A stretch of 64,000 nucleotides of DNA from Solitalea lacus. GTDB taxonomy: Bacteria; Bacteroidota; Bacteroidia; Sphingobacteriales; Sphingobacteriaceae. Of the stretch, positions 9,057 to 17,235 are shown one piece after another. The notes beneath the pieces were generated by a model. That model saw only the letters and a list, made by a program, of their open reading frames with translations. It ran no database searches and was not told the origin of the DNA. Where the stretch lies: the NCBI RefSeq assembly GCF_022014595.1, contig NZ_CP091740.1, forward strand, positions 3,274,200 through 3,338,199, in the 5' to 3' direction. Position numbers and translations under genes: made by a program. Positions within the stretch are counted from its first letter, which is position 1; the number at the start of each line of letters is the position of its first letter.

Positions 9057-10613
9057 TCAATGAATTGATGCTACACTCACCTTGGTAATTCCGCTTAGAT
9101 GAACTTCAATATGTTTGTTGTGAGCTTTATTTTCGTATTCACTGATGACTTCAAGAATATCATAATCGATGAAATTACTTTCACTTCCATCGATAGTCAA
9201 CACGCTGTAAGGAGGAATTTGATCTAAAGCCTTGCGAAGCTTTACTTTATTAAGAAATGTAACATTACTATTAAGTTTAATGTAATAAACCTCAGTATTA
9301 TGCTGCAGTGTCTTTGTGATTTTATACTCCAGCTGGAAATTATTTTGCACGATAAAATAAATAGAAATTAACAACCCAATGCTTACTCCAATTAACAAGT
9401 CAGTAGAAAGAATTAGAACGATGGTAATAAGGAAAGGAGTAAATTGCTTCCATCCCAAACTCCAAACATTACGAAAAAGCTTGGGCTTTGTAAGATTGTA
9501 GCCTGTAACCATCAGAATTGTCGCCAGCGAAGAATAGGGTATTTTACTCAGTAAAAATGGAATAAAAAGTACCGCAAGCAATAGAAAAAGTCCATGTGTA
9601 AAAGCTGATTGTTTTGTTCTTGCACCGGCATCTACGTTGGCAGAACCTCTTACAACCACAGACGTTATCGGAATTGCGCCTAAAAACCCGCAAATAATAT
9701 TACCAATTCCTTGTGCTATCAATTCCCGATTTACAGGAGTTATGCGGTTTTGCCTGTCTAACTTATCCACGGCTTCTACACAAAGTAAAGTTTCCAACGT
9801 TGCAAACAACCCGATAATTCCTCCATCCTTCCAAATTTCTCTTGTAGAGAACAGCTTTGAGAAATCAGGGAAAGAAATATTGGAGAAGATATTGGCAGGA
9901 ATTGTTACCAACTGTGTCTGTTTAAGAGAAAGTCCTGATGCAAAATAATTGAAAAAAAGATTGGTAGTAATCCCAATGATGACCACCACTAATGGAGCCG
10001 GAACTATTTTTAGCTTTTTTGTTGCAAAAAAACGTGATTGCAGCAATAGTAGCACTGCTAAAGAAATGCTTGTGATCAAAATGGCACCGCGGGTAATGTG
10101 CAAATTGAAATTTTGAAAATTACCCAGAAAGTTATTTACTGAGAATAATTGCGGAAACCCACTTGTCCAAAAGTCTGGCTTATCATACCCAATGGCTAAA
10201 GGAATTTGCTTTGAAATTAGAATAATTCCAATAGCTGCTAACATCCCTTTTATAACCGACGAAGGAAAATAGTTTGCTATTGCTCCGAGCTTTAACAGAC
10301 CGAACAAAAGCTGAAGCAAACCTGCTACTATTACAGCAAGCAAAAAGATTTTATAATCTCCTAATGAAATGATAGAGGCGGACAATAGCGTTGTTAATCC
10401 AGCGGCAGGGCCCGATACTCCCAATGAAGAACCACTAACAACTGAAACTACCAATCCCCCAATAATGCCCGACAAAAGCCCCGAATAGAGAGGTGCTCCA
10501 GATGCTAAAGCAATCCCTAAACACAGAGGAAGTGCAACAAGGAAAACTGATAAACCGGCAGGTAAATCATGTTTAAGCCAAAGAAGACGGTAATATTTTA
10601 TTTTCCGCTTCAC
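9057..10613 (-). CDS. SulP-family inorganic anion transporter with STAS domain
   Basis: 518 aa from a GTG at 10613 (no ATG for the next 100 codons, and the first transmembrane domain follows directly). About 10-12 membrane helices, including LVALPLCLGIALASGAPLYS and a conserved central VVRGSANVDAGARTKQSAF, then a C-terminal STAS domain (about 435-515). SulP members move sulfate, bicarbonate or other anions, often with Na+ or H+; the substrate is not decided here. Its promoter region carries a perfect TTGAT-N4-ATCAA palindrome, so it belongs to the twin-box regulon. Confidence 0.88.
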   Translation of the reverse strand: MKRKIKYYRLLWLKHDLPAGLSVFLVALPLCLGIALASGAPLYSGLLSGIIGGLVVSVVSGSSLGVSGPAAGLTTLLSASIISLGDYKIFLLAVIVAGLLQLLFGLLKLGAIANYFPSSVIKGMLAAIGIILISKQIPLAIGYDKPDFWTSGFPQLFSVNNFLGNFQNFNLHITRGAILITSISLAVLLLLQSRFFATKKLKIVPAPLVVVIIGITTNLFFNYFASGLSLKQTQLVTIPANIFSNISFPDFSKLFSTREIWKDGGIIGLFATLETLLCVEAVDKLDRQNRITPVNRELIAQGIGNIICGFLGAIPITSVVVRGSANVDAGARTKQSAFTHGLFLLLAVLFIPFLLSKIPYSSLATILMVTGYNLTKPKLFRNVWSLGWKQFTPFLITIVLILSTDLLIGVSIGLLISIYFIVQNNFQLEYKITKTLQHNTEVYYIKLNSNVTFLNKVKLRKALDQIPPYSVLTIDGSESNFIDYDILEVISEYENKAHNKHIEVHLSGITKVSVASIH

Positions 10614-10615
10614 CG

Positions 10616-10723
10616 CTATCCTTTTTTCAGGGTAAGTGAAGAACCTTTTACCTTCAAACTCTTAATCAATATTATTGAATTGCCGTCTGTTAATGGATTC
10701 CCACTACAATCTTTTACTTCCAT
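10616..10723 (-). pseudogene. Truncated PhnA/YjdM-like domain ORF
   Basis: A 35-codon ORF from ATG 10723. It begins MEVKDCSGNPLTDGNSIILI and continues KSLKVKGSSLTLKKG, which matches the C-terminal PhnA domain (KDxxGNxLxDGDSVxxIKDLKVKGSS). The family normally continues for 30 or more residues past this point. Here TAG comes 2 bp before the SulP GTG. A -1 slip on the A6 run at 10622-10627 would join it in frame to SulP. Probably a truncated gene at a recombination junction, less likely a leader peptide or frameshift fusion. Confidence 0.6.
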
Positions 10724-10801
10724 TATTTATATTTTTAAATAGCCTTAAAAATTCATGTGCATAAAACAATACACCAGAAAAATACTTATAGTTTAATTTT
10801 G

Positions 10802-10867
10802 CAAAATTATCGCTTGATAAACTTTTTCAGACTGCATTTTCTCAATTAAAAAGTTGATTTTTATCAA
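10802..10867 (-). promoter_or_regulatory. Twin-box promoter of the sulP operon
   Basis: Minus strand: distal box TTGATAAAAATCAA (10854-10867, a perfect palindrome that extends to 10850-10871), proximal box TTGAGAAAATGCAG (10832-10845, weak), and -7 element TAATTTTG whose last base is 10802. Distances from box centres to that base are 58.5 and 36.5 bp, as at the other regulon promoters. A TAATTTTG also reads on the plus strand at 10794-10801 and could serve the divergent crp gene, placing the strong box in its leader. Confidence 0.75.
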
Positions 10868-10892
10868 CTTTAAAAGATTAGATTTCATTAAG

Positions 10893-11603
10893 ATGAGCAT
10901 ACAAGGTATTTTCCCTATCGAAAAGTGGAATTTCCGGTCCGATTCAATATTAGCCGACCTCCCTGCTGAAGAATATGCACTACTCTATAAGAATATAATT
11001 GAGCAACATTATAAAAAGGGAGAGATTATTTTTAAAGAGGGAGCGGTTGCTTTTGGTATTTATTTCATCAGACAAGGAAAGGTAAAAAAATACAAGATCG
11101 ACAAGGATGGAAAGGAACAGATCATCTATGTGGCCAACAGTGGGGATCTGATTGGCTACCATGCCATACTTTCTAATGAACGCTACCAGGATACGGCAGC
11201 CACAATCGAAGACTGTTCGATAGCCTTTATTCTTAAAGAAGACTTTTTAGCAACATTGGACCAATCACCATTACTGGCCAAGCGTTTATTGCGAGCATTA
11301 AGTCATGAGTTTACCGTTTTGGCCAACAGTGTTTCAGTTCTTGCCAGGCATTCAGTAAGGGAGCGTTTGGCAATTACGTTAATTGTATTAAGAGAAAAAT
11401 ATAAAACAGAATCGGGGGAGGCTAATGAAGCAGTAATCAACTTATCACGAAATGATTTAGCGAGCATGGTAGGCACCGCAGAAGAAAATGTCGTCCGATT
11501 GCTTAAAGATTTTAGAACAGAAGGACTTATTGAAACAAAGGGCCGAATGATACTGATCAAGGATGTGAAGAAATTGGTGAAAATATCAAATTATCAATTC
11601 TAG
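10893..11603 (+). CDS. Crp/Fnr-family regulator, candidate master of the twin-box regulon
   Basis: 236 aa from ATG 10893 (frame open from TTG 10854, which would start inside the operator). A cNMP-binding-like beta-roll covers about residues 20-130, a dimer helix follows, and the winged helix reads NDLASMVGTAEENVVRLLKDF. The Glu and Arg of the recognition helix align with FNR Glu209 and Arg213, which read the TGA half-site; the FNR Ser212 position is Val. No cysteine cluster, so no Fe-S FNR. It diverges from sulP across a perfect TTGAT-N4-ATCAA site, suggesting autoregulation. It is one of two Crp-like proteins here that could bind the shared boxes. Confidence 0.85.
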   Translation: MSIQGIFPIEKWNFRSDSILADLPAEEYALLYKNIIEQHYKKGEIIFKEGAVAFGIYFIRQGKVKKYKIDKDGKEQIIYVANSGDLIGYHAILSNERYQDTAATIEDCSIAFILKEDFLATLDQSPLLAKRLLRALSHEFTVLANSVSVLARHSVRERLAITLIVLREKYKTESGEANEAVINLSRNDLASMVGTAEENVVRLLKDFRTEGLIETKGRMILIKDVKKLVKISNYQF

Positions 11604-11815
11604 AATTGCTACCGTGTTTTAATTATGGATTGATCATTGAACACCTCACTAAGTGAATTTTCAAAGTCATTATACCCTTGTCTATTTTAAGTGGTAGCTG
11701 TGTAAAGATTAACTTAGCTAAAAAAGTCTTACAATAACGATATCTCGAAAAAGGTAAGAATTCTTTCTAAAAACCAAAAAGCAGCCATTGCCCCAATAAT
11801 ATATAAACTTATCCA

Positions 11816-12060
11816 TTAAAGTTGTTGTTGTTGTTTCTGTAACAAATGGTGTATAACACGGATCACCAATAAAACGACAAAAACAAAAATCAGCTGGCCT
11901 ATCTCCACTCCAACATTGAAAAGAAACAATGCTAGTGGAATTGACTGTTGAGGCAAACCCATACTTGCTAATGCACCTTCAACACTTCTGCAACAGTTGC
12001 CGAGGTTTTGGGAATGAGACAGAAGTATCAGACAAACCGGACCCATCGATCAGGATGATC
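11816..12060 (-). pseudogene. HupE/UreJ-like membrane protein remnant
   Basis: The frame encodes ALASMGLPQQSIPLALFLFN and then VGVEIGQLIFVFVVLL, which matches the C-terminal half of HupE/UreJ_2-type membrane proteins (pattern GLPQ-x-x-I-P-L-A-L-x-x-F-N-x-G-V-E-I-G-Q). The preceding glycine-rich helix is scrambled (LGNCCRSVEG), as after a frameshift, and no N-terminal half is present. Judged a decayed gene; about 60 recognisable residues remain. Confidence 0.55.
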
Positions 12061-12092
12061 ATGATATTTGGGCATGGACATTGCTTTAAGAG

Positions 12093-12158
12093 CTGACAAT
12101 AATCACCTCATCTGTTTGCAAACGTCATAAAACCTCAATAAAACCACCGATACCTTTG
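12093..12158 (+). promoter_or_regulatory. Twin-box promoter of the first USP operon
   Basis: Distal box CTGACAATAATCAC (12093-12106), proximal half-site GTCAT at the right end of 12115-12128, and -7 element TACCTTTG (12151-12158). The distal centre lies 58.5 bp before the last G; the proximal GTCAT ends 22 bp before the TA. Confidence 0.75.
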
Positions 12159-12183
12159 AGTAACAATTTCACCCTTGGAAACA

Positions 12184-12630
12184 ATGAAAAAGATATTGTT
12201 AGCTGTAAATGCATTAGATTTCAAAACCAGTACGTTGGACTTTGCTGCATTTATAGCAAAACTTACTATTTACCAGTTAACTGGAATATTTTTAGAAAAA
12301 AAAGCTCAGGAAACTACTCCTAAACCAGTGAACGAAATGGTGGATCAAAATGGAAGAAGAATTACCAATGTTGAAGAAACAAACGGTAAATGGGGTGCTG
12401 AAGAAAAACACAAAATCAGAGATTGGTTAAAACCACATTATTCCAACGTTGTTTTTGACTTGAATGGTGATGTCAATAAGGAACTATTTCATTATTTTAT
12501 TGGAAAAAGAAATGTCTTTGTGGAGATGGGGGCTTACGTCCAAAGTGCAAATTCATATTTTTTTCAACCCCGCAAAGCAGAATTGCTAATCAAAACTCTC
12601 AATTTACCCATTTTTATTAGTCACTATTAA
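12184..12630 (+). CDS. Degenerate single-domain universal stress protein
   Basis: 148 aa from ATG 12184 (frame open from TTG 12175). Starts MKKILLAVNALDFKTSTLDF like a USP domain and ends PIFISHY, matching the PxFIAH end of the other USPs here. The ATP-binding G-2x-G-9x-G(S/T) motif is replaced by GAYVQSANSYFFQP, so nucleotide binding is doubtful. Only one domain is present where its neighbour has two. It is first in a two-gene operon (11 bp gap) behind a twin-box promoter. Confidence 0.75.
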   Translation: MKKILLAVNALDFKTSTLDFAAFIAKLTIYQLTGIFLEKKAQETTPKPVNEMVDQNGRRITNVEETNGKWGAEEKHKIRDWLKPHYSNVVFDLNGDVNKELFHYFIGKRNVFVEMGAYVQSANSYFFQPRKAELLIKTLNLPIFISHY

Positions 12631-12641
12631 TAATTGTACAA

Positions 12642-13481
12642 ATGGAAAATATTATCTGTGCATTTGATGGTTTAAGATTTTCTGAAAGCACAAAAGAGTA
12701 CGCTATTTTTTTAGCAAAGCTTCACAATGCTCATTTAGTAGGAGTTTTTTTGGATGATTTCACCCGTCGTGGCTACAAAGTTTATGAAACCGTGGTATTA
12801 AAAGGAACCCCTATTGAACAGTTAAAGGAATTAAATGAGATTGATAAAGAAACAAGAAAACTGTCGGTTGAAAAATTTGAACGAGCTTGCCAAGAAGCCG
12901 GTCTAAATTACAGTGTGCATCGTGACCCTAATTTTGCCATACGTGAATTGTTGCATGAAAGTGTATTTGCCGATTTAATGGTAATTAATTACCATGAGAC
13001 GTTCTCCAATCGAACGGAAGAACCGCCAACACATATTATTGATGATTTATTAAGTGATGTACAATGTCCGGTTTTTTTAGTGCCTAATAAATACAACTCA
13101 ATAGAAAAGCTATTGTTATTGTATGATGGAAAACCTTCATCGGTTCATGCAATAAAAATGTTCAGTTATTTGCTTCCTAACCTTAAGCATCTTGAAACGA
13201 ATGTTATCTCTGTAAAACCTCCAAAAGAATCCCATCACATGCCAGACAATAGATTGGTAAAAGAGTTTATGAAAAGGCACTTCCCAAAAGCAGATTATAC
13301 TGTTTTAAGTGGATACCCTGAAGAAGAAATAGTGCAAAGTTTACGAATCTATGGAGGTAACAGCCTGGTAGTGTGTGGTGCATATCGTCGGAGTGCTATA
13401 TCTATGTTTTTCAATCAAAGTATTGCAGATACATTAATGAGAGAGGTTAAAATGCCTTTGTTCATTGCTCACAATAAATAA
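12642..13481 (+). CDS. Tandem-domain universal stress protein
   Basis: 279 aa with two UspA-like domains (about 1-145 and 155-279). The second ends in VVCGAYRRSAISMFFNQSIA, where the second Gly of the ATP motif is Arg, and closes with MPLFIAHNK. USP proteins of this type are cytosolic and accumulate in growth arrest or oxygen limitation. Co-transcribed with the preceding USP. Ligand binding is uncertain given the altered motif. Confidence 0.88.
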   Translation: MENIICAFDGLRFSESTKEYAIFLAKLHNAHLVGVFLDDFTRRGYKVYETVVLKGTPIEQLKELNEIDKETRKLSVEKFERACQEAGLNYSVHRDPNFAIRELLHESVFADLMVINYHETFSNRTEEPPTHIIDDLLSDVQCPVFLVPNKYNSIEKLLLLYDGKPSSVHAIKMFSYLLPNLKHLETNVISVKPPKESHHMPDNRLVKEFMKRHFPKADYTVLSGYPEEEIVQSLRIYGGNSLVVCGAYRRSAISMFFNQSIADTLMREVKMPLFIAHNK

Positions 13482-13569
13482 AATGAAACGATTGTCAAAA
13501 TTATCATCCATTTACAGCAGTGGCGTATAATACATAAGTAAGTAATGAATGAACTAAATATCAAAAACT

Positions 13570-13956
13570 ATGTTTAATGATGAATTATATGCTGAATTAG
13601 GTAAGCTATTTTACCTTGTAGCATCCGCCGACAGGAAAGTACATATGGCCGAAAAAGAATCCCTCATCCAACTTATTCAAAATACCTGGATTCCTTTAGA
13701 GAATTCTATTGACAGGCATGGAACTGATAAAGCTAATATTATTGATTTTTCCTTTGAATATGAGGAAGCGGAAGGATTCCCTGAAAATGAGTTTGAGTCG
13801 TTTGAATCTTTTTACCATGCAAATAAAGAACGATTTACCAAAGAAATCATTACTAACATTCTGAAAACTTGCCATGTTATTGCCTCCGCCTACCATGCTA
13901 CGAATAAAAAAGAACAGGAAGTAATAAACAAAATAGCCAAACTATTTGAAAACTAG
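13570..13956 (+). CDS. TerB-like small protein
   Basis: 128 aa, all-helical. The N-terminal ELGKLFYLVASADRKVHMAE matches the TerB-like pattern (hydrophobic helix, A-S-A-D-G-x-V, then E) where the acidic residues may bind a metal. Lys replaces the usual Gly after Asp. It is 88 bp after the USP operon and converges on the DUF892 gene with an 11-bp gap. I see no twin box of its own. Function is unknown. Confidence 0.6.
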   Translation: MFNDELYAELGKLFYLVASADRKVHMAEKESLIQLIQNTWIPLENSIDRHGTDKANIIDFSFEYEEAEGFPENEFESFESFYHANKERFTKEIITNILKTCHVIASAYHATNKKEQEVINKIAKLFEN

Positions 13957-13967
13957 AGTTCTTGCTC

Positions 13968-14489
13968 TTATTCGAATGCTATATGAATATTAGCTTTCTG
14001 GTTAACTTCAAATTCGGCCAGTTGCGACAAACGATCGTCTATGTGTTTTTCAACAATTTCAGCTTGATGAAAAAGTTGTGCTTCTTTGGTCTTTTTCAGC
14101 AAGTGCGCAAAGGAAGTTACAGTTCCGTACACACTTATTTTATAATGGTTAATTTCCTGAATAGAAGACAATAAGCATACATCTAAAACCTCTGTATTAG
14201 CACAGCTATTAATCTTGCATTCTGTTTCTTTAATAAATGCTTTCATTGCCTCATTCAAATCAGTAACCTGCAAAATACCTTCCTCCCGGAAAAAAGTTTC
14301 CAATTTCTCAGTTTGCTGATGGATGTTTTCCGTATACTTTTTCAACACCTCTTTGAGCTTTAATAATGAAGCTTTGTTAATCCACATGGGCAACACTTTA
14401 TATAACTGCAATTCACCATCGGCAATTTTTTTTAATTCATAAATCATCAAATCATGTAGTGTGATGATCGAGTGATTTTTCTTTTCCAT
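13968..14489 (-). CDS. DUF892 (YciE/YciF-like) ferritin-fold stress protein
   Basis: 173 aa, four-helix-bundle pattern. It has TLHDLMIYELKKIADGELQL near the N-terminus, as in DUF892 proteins (L-x-D-x-x-x-x-E-L-x-x-x-x-x-x-E), and repeated Glu/His residues on helices (for example QQTEKLETFF and EINHYKISVYGTV). The family belongs to the ferritin-like superfamily and is induced by stress, though metal binding in individual members is unproven. Its minus-strand promoter carries twin boxes shared with the NUDIX gene. Confidence 0.8.
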   Translation of the reverse strand: MEKKNHSIITLHDLMIYELKKIADGELQLYKVLPMWINKASLLKLKEVLKKYTENIHQQTEKLETFFREEGILQVTDLNEAMKAFIKETECKINSCANTEVLDVCLLSSIQEINHYKISVYGTVTSFAHLLKKTKEAQLFHQAEIVEKHIDDRLSQLAEFEVNQKANIHIAFE

Positions 14490-14508
14490 GACAATTGTTT
14501 CAAGTTTA

Positions 14509-14574
14509 TAAATTTATTAAGGTCAGAAAGAACAGTCAATGACTATAATCACGGTTTGTTTTGACTCTACTCAT
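14509..14574 (-). promoter_or_regulatory. Twin-box promoter of the DUF892 gene
   Basis: Minus strand: distal box ATGAGTAGAGTCAA (14561-14574), proximal box GTGATTATAGTCAT (14539-14552), -7 element TAAATTTA with last base 14509. Distances 58.5 and 36.5 bp. The same two boxes read in the opposite order for the NUDIX promoter. Confidence 0.75.
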
Positions 14575-14604
14575 GTATAAAAAGGGGCAGTTGCTGTTTT
14601 TTTG
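14539..14604 (+). promoter_or_regulatory. Twin-box promoter toward the NUDIX gene
   Basis: Distal box ATGACTATAATCAC (14539-14552), proximal box TTGACTCTACTCAT (14561-14574), and TTTTTTTG ending at 14604 exactly 58.5 bp from the distal centre. The TA of the -7 element is not conserved, so this is the weakest -7 match. A leader of about 155 nt would follow. A further palindrome ATGATTAGAATCAA lies at 14735-14748, 15 bp before the start codon. Confidence 0.5.
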
Positions 14605-14763
14605 TTGAACAATGAGTGAGTTTTAACCGTTGTCGAATTGGTGATTTTCAGGGAACAATTAAAGTTTTTATAAAGATCTTTACTTACCTGATCCACCGTA
14701 AGATTATTAGAAGTGACCCATTATTAGATCTGCAATGATTAGAATCAATATTGTTCTATAAAT

Positions 14764-15231
14764 ATGCTTAAACAAAGCGCAGGTATACTGATGTATAGAA
14801 TTAATGGATTAGACTACGAGGTATTATTAGTGCATCCGGGTGGACCTTATTGGTCAAAAAAAGATACCGGAACCTGGTCAATACCTAAAGGAGAATTTGG
14901 GGAAAGCGAAGATCCATTTTTTGCTGCAAAACGTGAATTCAAAGAAGAGACAGGTATGACAGTTGTTGGTGAATTCGATCGTTTTCAGCCCGTAAAACAA
15001 AAAAACGGAAAGATTATTCACGTTTGGGCAGTAAAGGGTGATATTGATCCCAAGCAAATTAAAAGTAATGTATTTGAATTGGAATGGCCCCCAAAATCGG
15101 GAGAAAGACAAGAGTTCCCGGAAATTGATAAAGCAAGCTGGTTTACTTTACCAGAAGCAAGGCAAAAGATCAATCAGAGGCAAGTAGCGTTGATTGATGA
15201 ACTCTTCAACAAATACTGCACTAAGATATAA
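14764..15231 (+). CDS. NUDIX hydrolase
   Basis: 155 aa. The Nudix box is GEFGESEDPFFAAKREFKEE followed by TG (about residues 43-64), with the catalytic REFKEE core intact, preceded by WSIPKGE. The GPYWSKKDTGTWSIPKGE lead resembles small NUDIX enzymes related to diadenosine-polyphosphate and nucleotide pyrophosphatases. It likely cleaves a nucleoside-diphosphate-linked compound in the cytosol; the substrate is not assigned. It faces DUF892 across the shared twin boxes. Confidence 0.88.
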   Translation: MLKQSAGILMYRINGLDYEVLLVHPGGPYWSKKDTGTWSIPKGEFGESEDPFFAAKREFKEETGMTVVGEFDRFQPVKQKNGKIIHVWAVKGDIDPKQIKSNVFELEWPPKSGERQEFPEIDKASWFTLPEARQKINQRQVALIDELFNKYCTKI

Positions 15232-15286
15232 ATGGGAATGCTGACCCTTGCCATACAGGCTCTGGGTCTTCAGAATTATATACAAC

Positions 15287-15300
15287 ATGATAACGATCAA
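15287..15300. promoter_or_regulatory. Single FNR-like palindrome upstream of the Na/Pi symporter
   Basis: ATGATAACGATCAA, 9 of 10 fixed positions of TTGAT-N4-ATCAA. No proximal partner 22 bp away, and the nearest -7-like sequence (TTACTTTG, ending 15358) is 64.5 bp off centre, so it does not follow the regulon rule. Confidence 0.35.
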
Positions 15301-15425
15301 TCAACCCGGAAAATGAATACTTTATGATGTTAAAACTGCGGCAGGCAATTTTACTTTGAATGACCGAATTACTAAAGGCAACGACTGCAGCTGTAAAACG
15401 ATTTATGAATAATAAGTAGGATTTT

Positions 15426-17093
15426 ATGTTTTTCTCCATCGATGTTTGGAAAATACTTGCAGGAATTGCCTTTTTCCTGCTTGGGATGAACCAACTGGAA
15501 GATGCCTTGAAACAACTGGCAGGTCGACCGTTTAAGCTTTTTCTGAAACGTCAAACTTCACATAAACTGAAAGCTGTTGCCGGAGGGGCTGTTGTCACAG
15601 CCCTATTACAAAGTAGTTCAGTTGTAAACCTAATGGTATTGGCATTTGTTGGTGCTGATGTGATAAAAATGCAAAATGCCCTGGCGATAATATTAGGGGC
15701 TAACTTTGGCACCACACTAGACAGTTGGGTAATTGCCACCATCGGTTTCAGATTCAATATAGAGAGCTTTGCATTTCCCATTACCGGTTTAGCCGGCATA
15801 GCGATGGCTTTAATGAACAAGGACAATCGCTGGTACCAATGGAGCAAATTCTTCTTTGGTTTTGGGTTCTTGTTTGTCGGACTTGACTACATGCGAACAG
15901 GTATTGAAGAGGTTGTCAAACAAATTGACCTGATCTCCTTTAATCAATACCCGGCTATAGTTTTTCTTTTGCTCGGCTTTTTTATTACCACCCTGATCCA
16001 GTCGAGTTTGGCCACGATGACCATCGTTTTGAGCGCCTTATATGTTGATGTTATCAGCCTGTATGCCGCCACTGCCATTGTGCTGGGTTCCGAAATAGGC
16101 ACTTCCATAAAATTAATCATAGCTTCCTTAAAGGGATTTGCCCCTAAAAAACGGGTCGCGATCGGTAACTTTTTGTTCAACATGATTACTGCTATGTTGG
16201 TGTTTATTATGTTACGACCAGTTAATAGCCTAATTGTAGAAGTGTTACAAATAAAAGACCATTTGATAGCTCTGGTTTTCTTTCAAAGTTTTGTAAATCT
16301 GTTAGGAATCATTATGTTTTTTCCTTTTCTAAATACTATCGGACGTTATTTGGAAGGTAAATTCAAAGTCTCGGAAGATGATACCCTTTTTATCGCTAAA
16401 ATAGCTCCTGATGAAACAGATTCGGCCATGGATGCCTTAACAAAGGAGACCAAACGTTTCATTTTTCTAATCATCCAATTTAGCCTCGATACCTTTAATG
16501 TAAATACCATAGAACTACAAAACGTAACGTATCAAAATTATTTTTACTTAAAATCGTATCTGGAAAAATATGAGTACATCAAGCATCTGCATGGTGAACT
16601 CCATAGTTATTATATTCAATTGCAGAAAATAGTGATGAACCAACCCGAATCTGAAAAATTGAATCAATTAATTTCGGCGGTTCGAAATTGTATGTATGCT
16701 GCTAAAAGCATGAAAGATGCGCATTTGGATGTTAAACAACTCGGAAATTCTTCCAATGATGCTAAATATGATTTCTACCTGCAAACCCAACAGAAAGTTG
16801 AATTCTTTTCCAAACGATTAACAGAATTACTTCAGCTTGAGAAAGAATCAATTTATTTTGAAGAGTTGGTAAGCATCTATCAATCGGTACAGGATGGTTA
16901 TACACAAACTTTAAAGGAATTTTATCAGAAAGGCTTAACGCAGCATTTGAACGAAGTGGAAACTTCTACCCTTGTTAATTTTAACCGTGAAATGTACACT
17001 GCTCTGAAAGCGATGGTATGGGGCATAAAAGATTACCTGCTCGACAGCAAGCAGGTGGAGTATTTTGATAATTTACCGGGATTTATTCGGTGA
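15426..17093 (+). CDS. Na+/phosphate cotransporter family protein (NptA-like, PNaS)
   Basis: 555 aa. About nine hydrophobic segments in the first 320 residues with the duplicated Q-S-S motifs LLQSSSVVNLMVLAFVGA and TLIQSSLATMTIVLSALY, the hallmark of Na/Pi cotransporters. The C-terminal about 220 residues form a helical PhoU-like cytoplasmic domain. It imports (or exports) phosphate with sodium across the inner membrane. It is 194 bp after the NUDIX gene; a nucleotide or phosphate-salvage link is plausible but unproven. Confidence 0.88.
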   Translation: MFFSIDVWKILAGIAFFLLGMNQLEDALKQLAGRPFKLFLKRQTSHKLKAVAGGAVVTALLQSSSVVNLMVLAFVGADVIKMQNALAIILGANFGTTLDSWVIATIGFRFNIESFAFPITGLAGIAMALMNKDNRWYQWSKFFFGFGFLFVGLDYMRTGIEEVVKQIDLISFNQYPAIVFLLLGFFITTLIQSSLATMTIVLSALYVDVISLYAATAIVLGSEIGTSIKLIIASLKGFAPKKRVAIGNFLFNMITAMLVFIMLRPVNSLIVEVLQIKDHLIALVFFQSFVNLLGIIMFFPFLNTIGRYLEGKFKVSEDDTLFIAKIAPDETDSAMDALTKETKRFIFLIIQFSLDTFNVNTIELQNVTYQNYFYLKSYLEKYEYIKHLHGELHSYYIQLQKIVMNQPESEKLNQLISAVRNCMYAAKSMKDAHLDVKQLGNSSNDAKYDFYLQTQQKVEFFSKRLTELLQLEKESIYFEELVSIYQSVQDGYTQTLKEFYQKGLTQHLNEVETSTLVNFNREMYTALKAMVWGIKDYLLDSKQVEYFDNLPGFIR

Positions 17094-17235
17094 TAAGTAA
17101 TTAATTATTCTTTTTATTGGTAGCAGGTTACTATATCCGTCTTTCTTAGTGCATTATTCTTCAAACTTTTTAACAGATAACGATTAACTGTTATCTCTCA
17201 GCTAAATAATTCCCAATATTTTATTAAATTAAAAT

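Noticed and set aside
14735-14748. ATGATTAGAATCAA as an activating box for NUDIX
   Set aside because: It lies 15 bp before the start codon with no -7 element at the rule distance; any role would be repression or chance.
15287-15358. A sixteenth regulon promoter for the Na/Pi symporter
   Set aside because: One good palindrome exists, but no partner 22 bp away and the -7-like TTACTTTG is 64.5 bp from the centre without a TA in the right place.
17173-17195. Inverted repeat AGATAAC / GTTATCT before mlaE as a terminator
   Set aside because: No T-run follows and the loop is AT-rich; it could be chance in a low-GC region.
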